Source: Emcibacteraceae bacterium
GTDB taxonomy: Bacteria; Pseudomonadota; Alphaproteobacteria; Sphingomonadales; Emcibacteraceae
NCBI GenBank assembly: GCA_041396985.1
Contig: JAWKXO010000002.1
Coordinates: 445,501-509,500, forward strand
Direction of reading: 5' to 3'
DNA: 64,000 bases
In this document: piece by piece, positions 36,139 to 42,844 of the stretch
Layout of the letters: every line of letters begins with the position of its first letter
Numbering within the stretch: position 1 is the first letter of the stretch
Position numbers and translations under genes: made by a program
Notes under the pieces: model-generated
What the model saw: the letters and a program-made list of their open reading frames with translations, nothing else
Database searches by the model: none
Told to the model about the DNA's origin: nothing

Positions 36139-36228
36139 TTAACCCACCATTTTCATCGTCTGTTCAAGATCGGCTATTAAATCCTCGACATTTTCAATCC
36201 TCACAGACAGGCGGATGATGCGGTAGCG
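36139..36228 (-). pseudogene. Orphan C-terminal fragment of a PLP sulfur-amino-acid enzyme
   Basis: Read on the minus strand, the sequence encodes 'IIRLSVRIENVEDLIADLEQ' then 'TMKMVG' and a TAA. This aligns without gaps to the last 27 residues of the intact gene at 36725-37993. By hand count about 66 of 81 bases agree. Upstream of 'RYRIIRLSV' similarity stops abruptly, and no start or other domain exists, so it is a remnant of a diverged second copy, not a gene. Confidence 0.85.
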
Positions 36229-36236
36229 GGTTTTTC

Positions 36237-36698
36237 TTAAAGTTGCCTTGCACGGTCCACTCGGTCAATCAGCTCATTGATCTTTTTATTTCCACCAAAT
36301 GGTATTATATTTGTAACGGGTATAAACTTAATATCACTTCCAAGGGGTGTTTCCGTTCTACTGCTTACTGTAACGCGAGGTGGTTGAGAAGATTCAGAAT
36401 AACTTATGTTTTTAATATCCGTTAATTTGATCCTTGCCTCTTTCTTTCCTTTTTTAAACAGTAAATTCATTCCTTCATCATAAACTTCGTCAGCTAGATC
36501 AAACACTAAATACTTAAACAAAAAATACCCAAATATCATCATAATCAGAGGGAAAATATAGTCCGGAAATGGCGTATTATTATCAATTTCTCCCGGTGAT
36601 ATTATGGAATAGATAAGAAAGATGGATAGCCCTCCGAACCAGAGTGTCGGAAAGACTTTTTTGTAAAAGAAAGTCATTGATGACGAGATTTTTTTCAT
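36237..36698 (-). CDS. Two-span membrane protein with C-terminal PH-like domain, unknown function
   Basis: 153 residues. A short cytosolic start, then two hydrophobic segments ('LWFGGLSIFLIYSIIS', 'FPLIMMIFGYFLFKYLVF'). A soluble strand-rich part follows: 'DEGMNLLFKKGKKEARIKLT', 'IKNISYSESSQPPRVTVSS' and 'DIKFIPVTNIIPFGG', reminiscent of bacterial PH (bPH) domains. GGGGGAAGAA precedes the ATG. It lies exactly between the orphan PLP fragment and the intact PLP gene, so it probably arrived with, or was trapped by, the rearrangement that made the fragment. Confidence 0.65.
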   Translation of the reverse strand: MKKISSSMTFFYKKVFPTLWFGGLSIFLIYSIISPGEIDNNTPFPDYIFPLIMMIFGYFLFKYLVFDLADEVYDEGMNLLFKKGKKEARIKLTDIKNISYSESSQPPRVTVSSRTETPLGSDIKFIPVTNIIPFGGNKKINELIDRVDRARQL

Positions 36699-36724
36699 TT
36701 CTTCCCCCTTTTTAATTTTCCTGA

Positions 36725-37993
36725 TTACCCCACTTGCTTCATTGCATTTTCAAGATCGGCAATGAGATCCTCGACATTTTCAATGCCCACCGACAGGCGG
36801 ATGATGCTGTCGGTGATGCCGGCTTTTTCGCGGTCTTCTTTCGGGGTGGCGGCGTGGGTCATGCTCGCCGGATGCTGAATCAGGCTGTCGACATTGCCAA
36901 GCGACACGGCAAGGGTCGGAATGGTGACCGCGTTGGCGAAGGCCTTGCCGTTTTCGGCGCCGCCCTGTGTCCCGTCGATCAGCTCAAAGCTCAGCATGCC
37001 GCCGTAGCCGTTCATCATCTGTTTTGTGGCAAGCGCATGATAGGGGTTATTTTTTAGCCCCGGATAATAAACATGCTTCACTTTCGGCTGACCTTCCAGC
37101 CATTCGGCAATGATTTGTGCGTTTTTGGCGTGGCGCTGCATACGGATTTCAAATGTTTTAAGGCCGTTATTAATCAGCCAGGTGTCCTTGGGGCTGGGGG
37201 CAACCCCCAGCATTTTATAGGTCAGCCCCACCCCCTTGCCGCCCGGATGCATATAATCCAGATGGGTGCTGACAATGGCGCCGCCGATCACCTGACCATG
37301 GCCGCTGATATATTTTGATGTGCTGTGGACCACCACATCACAGCCCAATGTAAGCGGCCGTTGATGGTACGGCGTGGCAAAGGTGTTATCAACCATCACC
37401 CACATATCGTGCTGGTGCGCGGCTTTCACCAGCCGCACGAGGTCAATAACCTCCAAATTCGGGTTTGACGGGGTTTCGACAAACACCAGTTTCGCGTCCG
37501 GGTTTTCGGCAATCACCGCATCCATGCTGTCCGGGTCGGTCGCCTGTTGCCAGATCACGGTAATGCCAAGGCGCGGGGCCAGTTCATTAAAAAATTTGAA
37601 TGTGTTGCCGTAAAGGCCCATTTGCACAATCGCCTTGTCGCCGGCGCCGATCCGCGCCAGCACCGCCGCCGATGTTGCGCCCATGCCCGATGATGTAACC
37701 TTGCCCATGAAAAGTTCATTTGGCGCCTTGTCCGGATTGGCACGGATCAAATCGATCCCCTCCATATAGGCGATTTTGTTGGCCAGATGGTCCATATTCG
37801 GGTTATGGGTGCGGGTATAGGCATATCCCTTTTTGCGGCCGGCAAAGATATCGGCCCCTTCGTCAACATCCAGAAACCCGAAAGTTGATGTCTGGTATAT
37901 GGGCATGACATGCGAATGTTTATCGTGCGATCCTTCGCCCACATGGTTGACCACGGTGCCCATGCCGTGTTCGGGCTTTACTTTATCTTTCAT
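36725..37993 (-). CDS. Trans-sulfuration-family PLP enzyme (cystathionine gamma-synthase / methionine gamma-lyase / sulfhydrylase type)
   Basis: 422 residues. The PLP lysine is in 'VVHSTSKYISGHGQVIGG'. 'GYAYTRTHNPNMDHLANKIA' is the family's Y-x-R phosphate/active-site region, and 'VMVDNTFATPYHQRPLTLG' holds the cofactor Asp. Family members make or break C-S bonds in methionine and cysteine metabolism. It is the third gene of an operon with MTA phosphorylase and the rhodanese-MtnA fusion, so a role in re-using methanethiol or methionine is likely. Which of the named reactions it performs cannot be told. AAGGA lies nine bases before ATG. Confidence 0.88.
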   Translation of the reverse strand: MKDKVKPEHGMGTVVNHVGEGSHDKHSHVMPIYQTSTFGFLDVDEGADIFAGRKKGYAYTRTHNPNMDHLANKIAYMEGIDLIRANPDKAPNELFMGKVTSSGMGATSAAVLARIGAGDKAIVQMGLYGNTFKFFNELAPRLGITVIWQQATDPDSMDAVIAENPDAKLVFVETPSNPNLEVIDLVRLVKAAHQHDMWVMVDNTFATPYHQRPLTLGCDVVVHSTSKYISGHGQVIGGAIVSTHLDYMHPGGKGVGLTYKMLGVAPSPKDTWLINNGLKTFEIRMQRHAKNAQIIAEWLEGQPKVKHVYYPGLKNNPYHALATKQMMNGYGGMLSFELIDGTQGGAENGKAFANAVTIPTLAVSLGNVDSLIQHPASMTHAATPKEDREKAGITDSIIRLSVGIENVEDLIADLENAMKQVG

Positions 37994-38054
37994 TTATTTT
38001 TATCCTTGACCTCTTTTATCCACACTGTTCATTCAAATTTATTATAAAACCGGT

Positions 38055-38807
38055 TTATAGCAAAATGGGGACCTGGCAATCCTCGTCCCGGGTGTTGGCG
38101 AGTACATCCAGCATCAGCGCGATCATTTTGGCGCGGACCTCGTCAATATTGCCTTCATGGATGGTGATATTTTCCTCCAGCCCCGCGGCAAGATTGATGG
38201 GCAGGGCGACCGCGCCGAAGCTCATCCCCAGTTCCCCGGCCAGGTACACTTCCGGGCAGGCGGTCATGCCGACCACATCGCCGCCGAGCATCTGATACAT
38301 TTTAATTTCCGCCGGGCTTTCAAAGCGGGGGCCGTTGGTCGCGACATAGGTCGCCCCGTCATGAACATTGATGCCGTGTTTGGGGGCGAGCTCAATTGTT
38401 TTGGCGCTCAATGTGGGGCAGAATGGCTTGCTCATTTCCACATGGCCGATGCCGCGTTCAATTTCATCAAAAAAGCTGAACTCGCGCCCCGATGTAAAAT
38501 CAAGAAAATCGCGTAAAACCGCAAGCTCAAGCACCGGATAGCCGCGGCTGATGGCGCCGACCGCGTATGTCGCCATGATGCGGCTGACGCCAAGATCCTT
38601 AAGCGCGCGGATATTGGCGCGGTAATTCACTTTATGGGGCGGGGTGGTGTGTTTAACCCCGTGCCGGGTCAGGAAGACCACGTCCTTATAATCGCCTTGC
38701 CCCAGATAAACCATGGCCTCGCCATAAATATTGCGGACATGCATTTCCTCCACCTCTATCCCGGGCAGGTTATAAATGCCGGTGCCGCCGATTATTGCCA
38801 CTGTCAT
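38055..38807 (-). CDS. mtnP: S-methyl-5'-thioadenosine (or thioinosine) phosphorylase
   Basis: 250 residues. 'AIIGGTGIYNLPGIE' is the phosphate-binding start. 'FLTRHGVKHTTPPHKVNYRA' is the signature of the purine-phosphorylase branch with MTA specificity. 'VATNGPRFESPAEIKMYQML' and 'VVGMTACPEVYLAGELGM' complete the active site. It splits methylthioadenosine into adenine and methylthioribose-1-phosphate. The start is 15 bp after the stop of the MtnA fusion, so the next enzyme of the pathway is on the same transcript. The short length is closer to bacterial MTIP than to human MTAP, so thioinosine is possible. Confidence 0.9.
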   Translation of the reverse strand: MTVAIIGGTGIYNLPGIEVEEMHVRNIYGEAMVYLGQGDYKDVVFLTRHGVKHTTPPHKVNYRANIRALKDLGVSRIMATYAVGAISRGYPVLELAVLRDFLDFTSGREFSFFDEIERGIGHVEMSKPFCPTLSAKTIELAPKHGINVHDGATYVATNGPRFESPAEIKMYQMLGGDVVGMTACPEVYLAGELGMSFGAVALPINLAAGLEENITIHEGNIDEVRAKMIALMLDVLANTRDEDCQVPILL

Positions 38808-38822
38808 CTTTACTAATCCCTT

Positions 38823-40238
38823 TTACCAGTTTTTATAATTTTTGAGCGTCCAGGGGCTTAACACCCCATGCACCGTGACCACACCGGCCACATATTTGGG
38901 CGGGGTGATGTCGAATGTCGGGTAGCGGGCACCGATTTCATCAATGGTGGTGGGCTGGCCCAGCGCCCGCCTTATTTCGGCGGGGTCGCGTTCCTCGATC
39001 ACGATGTCGGATGCATTTTTTTTGCTGTCGTCCCGCCCCCACGCAAACGCGAAATAGGGGATATCATGGGCGTGGGCGCTGATCGCGTTTTGGTAAGTGC
39101 CGATTTTATTGCACACATGCCCGTCAACGGTGATCAGGTCGGCGGCGGTGATATATTTCTGGATATTGCCTTCACTCATAATATGGGCAGGCATGTTGTC
39201 GGTGATCAGGTTGACATCAATCCCCAACTCATGAATGGACGGGGCGGTCAGCTTCGCGCCCTGAAGATACGGTCTTGTCTCCGGCGCGTAACAGGTCAGC
39301 TTTTTGCCGTCCCGTGCGGCGAGGGCCAATGATAACAAAAACCCGGCCTCGCCAAAACACATGGTCAGGATCCCGTCCCCATCGTCAATCAGGTCGGCCA
39401 TCGCCCGCGCCCTGAGCGCATAATTATCATAAATCGTGGTCTTGATCGCCTCGATCCGGTTTTTGATGGCGTCATCCACGCTTGTGCCCTGCGCTTGGGT
39501 CAAGGTCGCGGCCTCCAGCACCTCATCAAGGCGGAGGCTCATGGCCGGGTTGGTCGGGCGGGTGGCGACCAGCGTATCGCGCGCCGCCTTTAACGCCGCC
39601 GGTCCGTCACTGGCCACGATCCTAAGCGCATTGACCGCCGCCATCCATGGCCCGCTGCCCTGCGTCACCATATCCCGGATCGCCTGTGCCACCTCGTCAA
39701 CGCTTTCGCAGGTGACATAGTCTTTTTTAAACGGGTACTGACGTCGGTCGCCGATCAGCACTTTGCCGCCCTCAAACCGTGCTATATTTTCGGGGTTCAC
39801 GACAAAGGGCAGCAGATCATATATCCCTTCCTTCTCGGCGGGGGATTTGCCGGCCGGTTTTTCCGTGATTACGCCCTTTTCGGCGGCCCATTTGGTAAAG
39901 CCGCCCTCGATATGGCAGACATTTTTAAGCCCCACATCCTGCGCCGCGTGGGTCGCCAGCGCGCTGCGCCATCCCTTGTTGCAGTAAAAGACGAATTTAT
40001 GATCCTGATCGAATATTTTTTTATAATAGGGGCTATTCGGGTCAACCCAGAATTCGGTCATGCCGCGCGGCATATGAAAGGCGCCGGGGATCATCCCCTC
40101 CGCGCCGATTTCCCTGATATCGCGAAGGTCGACAAAGGTCACCTTCGGGTCATCGAGCGCCAGTTTTGCCGCCTCGACGCTGATGGTTTCAATATGTTCG
40201 TTGGCGTGGTCCACCAACTCCTTGCTTGTTTTTGCCAT
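38823..40238 (-). CDS. mtnA: Rhodanese / methylthioribose-1-phosphate isomerase (MtnA-like) fusion
   Basis: 471 residues. Residues ~15-115 are a rhodanese with 'VTFVDLRDIREIGAEGMIPG' and the active-site loop 'YCNKGWRSALATHAA' (Cys86). From ~145 an eIF2B/MtnA-type isomerase follows: 'VLIGDRRQYPFKKDYVTC', 'GDGILTMCFGEAGFL' (at the place of the catalytic Cys), 'ETRPYLQGAKLTAPSIHELG', 'LITDNMPAHIMSEG' and 'AADLITVDGHVCNKIGTYQN' (catalytic Asp). It isomerises methylthioribose-1-phosphate to methylthioribulose-1-phosphate. Classical MtnA is ~350 residues and lacks a rhodanese domain. The loop differs from the usual HCNAG, so a divergent subfamily is likely. First gene of the MTA operon. Confidence 0.85.
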   Translation of the reverse strand: MAKTSKELVDHANEHIETISVEAAKLALDDPKVTFVDLRDIREIGAEGMIPGAFHMPRGMTEFWVDPNSPYYKKIFDQDHKFVFYCNKGWRSALATHAAQDVGLKNVCHIEGGFTKWAAEKGVITEKPAGKSPAEKEGIYDLLPFVVNPENIARFEGGKVLIGDRRQYPFKKDYVTCESVDEVAQAIRDMVTQGSGPWMAAVNALRIVASDGPAALKAARDTLVATRPTNPAMSLRLDEVLEAATLTQAQGTSVDDAIKNRIEAIKTTIYDNYALRARAMADLIDDGDGILTMCFGEAGFLLSLALAARDGKKLTCYAPETRPYLQGAKLTAPSIHELGIDVNLITDNMPAHIMSEGNIQKYITAADLITVDGHVCNKIGTYQNAISAHAHDIPYFAFAWGRDDSKKNASDIVIEERDPAEIRRALGQPTTIDEIGARYPTFDITPPKYVAGVVTVHGVLSPWTLKNYKNW

Positions 40239-40365
40239 GGCTCTTATCTTACTGCCTTATTCCTTATTTCCTGTACCCGCTGTCCCGCAAAAAACTTTTG
40301 GGAAATTGAATATTTTACTATATGGTTTTAGCCGTCATTAGAAAACAAAATTATGGGAATAAAAT

Positions 40366-41643
40366 ATGATAAATAAATGGTGGGTGGCGCCTCTGTGCTT
40401 TTTTGCGTTTCTGGTTTCTGCCTGCGCGGAACAACCGGAAGTTGAAAGTAAGGACACACAATTTCTCGTGGTCGGCAAAACCGCCAATTACCGCCAGGAC
40501 CCCTCCGGTATGCAAGCCATGCTCAACTATCATTTCTTCGCTGAAATCTTCGTCAAATCCGGCGGCCACATTACGAACGGAACTTTAAGCAACCCGGCGA
40601 TCGGCACCATGAAATTTGCTGATCATCCTGTTGTCCTCGAAACCCACGGTGGCCGCTATTGCAGCGAAGCCGATCTGAACGCGCTCTATCCCAACGGCGA
40701 GTATAATTATGAATATACGGAATCCGATGGGCGGGTGCTTCATATCCCCGTTGTGCTTTCCAATAAGGATGACGGCAAAACCCGCATTCCAATATCCCCC
40801 GTCATCACGTTATCACAAAACGGCACTGTTGTTTCGGCTGACAGTATAGACCCTGATCAGGATCTGAAAATATCCTGGACTCCATTTTTGGAAGGGGGGC
40901 CGGATGAAAACGGATTTGTCGATGATCTGATCTTTGCTGTTGTTGGCAATTGTAAAGGTGAGAAAATATATCACAGCGGCGTTCCGTTCGGCGGCGGTGC
41001 GCATCTGACCTATGCTGATAAGGATGTCACCATTGATAAAAGCCTGCTGTCCCCCGGTGAAGTTTTTCAGGTTTCCGTCGAACATGCGGTGATGGACACC
41101 AATTATGTCGGCAATGTCCCGACCATCGCCACCTATGCCTCAACCGCATTTCTTGATTTTCATACGACGGGTCAAAATAAAGGCGATTTAAATTGTACCC
41201 CGCTTCCGATTCAGATGGATAAAGGGCAAACAGACAGGAGTTTAAAAGGAACCATGGATCTTCCAGAAATTGATGAGCAGATCACCATGCTTTATTACAG
41301 TGCGGATGACTGGGATAAAGCCGTGCAGTTTTATGGCGGTGATCTTAAACTAAAAGCAACTCTTGATGATGACTGGGTGAAAATTTACGCTCTGACCGAC
41401 AGTGCTTTTATTGGCGTCGTGAAGGAAAGTGAAGGTGGGTTTCATAAACCCAATAAAAACAGCGCTGTCATGGTCAGTATTGTATCGAAATCCGTCGATG
41501 ACTGGTACGGGGCAATTTTAAATGCCAAGAATATTAAAATTGAACATGAACCCTATAACAGTGATACAGCACCAATCAGGGCCTTCCTGATCCGTGACCC
41601 AGGCGGGTATACGGTTGAATTTTTCCAGTGGACAAATAAGTAA
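40366..41643 (+). CDS. Lipoprotein with unknown N-terminal region and C-terminal VOC-like domain
   Basis: 425 residues. Lipobox 'FLVSAC' (Cys20). Residues ~30-290 form a strand-rich region of no known family ('FFAEIFVKSGGHITNGTLSN', 'GGRYCSEADLNALYPNGEYN', 'GVPFGGGAHLTYADKDVTI'). Residues ~300-425 look like a VOC/glyoxalase half: 'ITMLYYSADDWDKAVQFYGG' and the closing 'FLIRDPGGYTVEFFQWTNK'. An envelope-anchored VOC protein is uncommon. The function is unknown. The start ATG has GGGAA upstream. Divergent from the MTA operon, and followed by a good terminator. Confidence 0.65.
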   Translation: MINKWWVAPLCFFAFLVSACAEQPEVESKDTQFLVVGKTANYRQDPSGMQAMLNYHFFAEIFVKSGGHITNGTLSNPAIGTMKFADHPVVLETHGGRYCSEADLNALYPNGEYNYEYTESDGRVLHIPVVLSNKDDGKTRIPISPVITLSQNGTVVSADSIDPDQDLKISWTPFLEGGPDENGFVDDLIFAVVGNCKGEKIYHSGVPFGGGAHLTYADKDVTIDKSLLSPGEVFQVSVEHAVMDTNYVGNVPTIATYASTAFLDFHTTGQNKGDLNCTPLPIQMDKGQTDRSLKGTMDLPEIDEQITMLYYSADDWDKAVQFYGGDLKLKATLDDDWVKIYALTDSAFIGVVKESEGGFHKPNKNSAVMVSIVSKSVDDWYGAILNAKNIKIEHEPYNSDTAPIRAFLIRDPGGYTVEFFQWTNK

Positions 41644-41666
41644 GTAAGAATGATTAATCAACAAAA

Positions 41667-41693
41667 AAGGCACTGATAATTCAGCGCCTTTTC
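41667..41693. terminator. Bidirectional rho-independent terminator
   Basis: AAGGCACTGA (41667-41676), loop TAAT, TCAGCGCCTT (41681-41690): ten-pair stem with one mismatch. T-rich tracts lie on both sides, stronger on the minus side (six T). It serves the VOC lipoprotein and the convergent RidA operon. Confidence 0.8.
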
Positions 41694-41729
41694 ATTTGCA
41701 AATGTGATTTTTTAAATCAGAATTCTATA

Positions 41730-42233
41730 TTATTTAGGCATTCTTTGTGCGCGGACATCGACTTCGATATTCCAGGCAGGAACCGCAAGACCGGCAACTT
41801 CAACCACTGCACGAACTGGTTTGTTTGGCTGGTCGTCTGTGCCGAAAAATTCTGCGAAGGCTTTGTTGAACCCGGCAAAATCCATTTTGCCCATGGTCGG
41901 ATCAGCAACAAGATATACACGAACCATAACAATGTCGCCCATACTCCAACCAGCTTTTTCAACGGCGGCTTTAATGCTATTGAAAGTGCTGCGCGCCTGT
42001 GTCTCTGTGTCACCATAAGTTTGTTGATCGCGCGGCGCATCAGGATTTACAGCGCTTGGGCCTTTACCACTTACATAGAGTGTATCGGCGCCAGCAGGTA
42101 CTTCAATTGTAGAATAAAAGAAGCGGCCTTCATCATTGCGCTTGATTGCATCTTGTGCATTTGCTGATAAAGCTGCAAAAATTGTAGCACCACTAATAGC
42201 TGCGGCAGCAATGATTTTAATTATTTTTGACAT
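41730..42233 (-). CDS. RidA-family protein with signal peptide
   Basis: 167 residues. Signal peptide 'ISGATIFAALSANAQDA'. The mature domain matches the Rid fold: 'TLYVSGKGPSAVNPDAP', 'ETQARSTFNSIKAAVEKAGW', 'DIVMVRVYLVADPTMG' and 'RAVVEVAGLAVPAWNIEVDV'. Rid proteins hydrolyse reactive imines/enamines to carbonyls and ammonia. The catalytic Arg is expected in 'PVRAVVEV' and is present. Export to the periplasm is unusual. It lies downstream of a cytochrome c and an exported amine oxidase, which would generate such imines. AGGGAG upstream of ATG. Confidence 0.88.
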   Translation of the reverse strand: MSKIIKIIAAAAISGATIFAALSANAQDAIKRNDEGRFFYSTIEVPAGADTLYVSGKGPSAVNPDAPRDQQTYGDTETQARSTFNSIKAAVEKAGWSMGDIVMVRVYLVADPTMGKMDFAGFNKAFAEFFGTDDQPNKPVRAVVEVAGLAVPAWNIEVDVRAQRMPK

Positions 42234-42351
42234 TATTTTCTCCCTTGGAATTCAATTCAGCACTCTGCGAATGCCATCAAATAGTAATTTATAGGATTCT
42301 TTTTATTTCGCAATGATTTCCGGTATCATTTCGGAAATGTGGTCCGGCAAT

Positions 42352-42753
42352 TTAGTTGCCAGGACCAAATCCATCATCCTCTTCTGATACCATTTCAATA
42401 GCATTATCAACTTCGTCCTGTGTGACTTCTTCTGCTTTATTGCCCCAACTGTTACGAATGTAGTTAATAATCGTTGTAATTTGTTCAGGTTCAAGATCAC
42501 CGATAAAAGTTGGCATTCCAGCTCTACCTTCCAGAAGAAGATAAATAACTTCCTCTTTATCTCCCTGAACAAATGTATTGCCTTTGAGGGCAGGATACAC
42601 ATCCTCAAAACCTACACCACCGGGCTGATGGCAAGCTTCGCAATAATCTGTAAAGATTTGCGCACCTTCTTCAGAAAAGTCCTGTGCGGAAGCTGCTGAT
42701 AAGAAAGTTAAGGATCCCATTAAGGCTGTAAATATTTTAAAATAATTTTTCAT
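42352..42753 (-). CDS. Periplasmic small c-type cytochrome
   Basis: 133 residues. Signal peptide 'LMGSLTFLSAASAQD'. Haem site 'DYCEACHQPGGVGF' (CEACH at 38-42), with Met ligand probably in 'GRAGMPTFIGDLEPEQI'. An acidic C-terminal extension follows. It would carry electrons from the flavin oxidase encoded upstream (91 bp) to the respiratory chain. A soluble class I cytochrome. The ribosome site is weak. Confidence 0.88.
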   Translation of the reverse strand: MKNYFKIFTALMGSLTFLSAASAQDFSEEGAQIFTDYCEACHQPGGVGFEDVYPALKGNTFVQGDKEEVIYLLLEGRAGMPTFIGDLEPEQITTIINYIRNSWGNKAEEVTQDEVDNAIEMVSEEDDGFGPGN

Positions 42754-42844
42754 ATCAAACCCACTATTTTTCTCGTTAAACTGCCACTTTTATTTAATTA
42801 TTTTAAATATTTGTGACTATATTATGTCCTCTAGTTAGCAGTAT

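Noticed and set aside
38868..39332. 154-residue plus-strand frame opposite the mtnA fusion
   Set aside because: Shadow frame with no ribosome site and composition explained by the real gene on the other strand.
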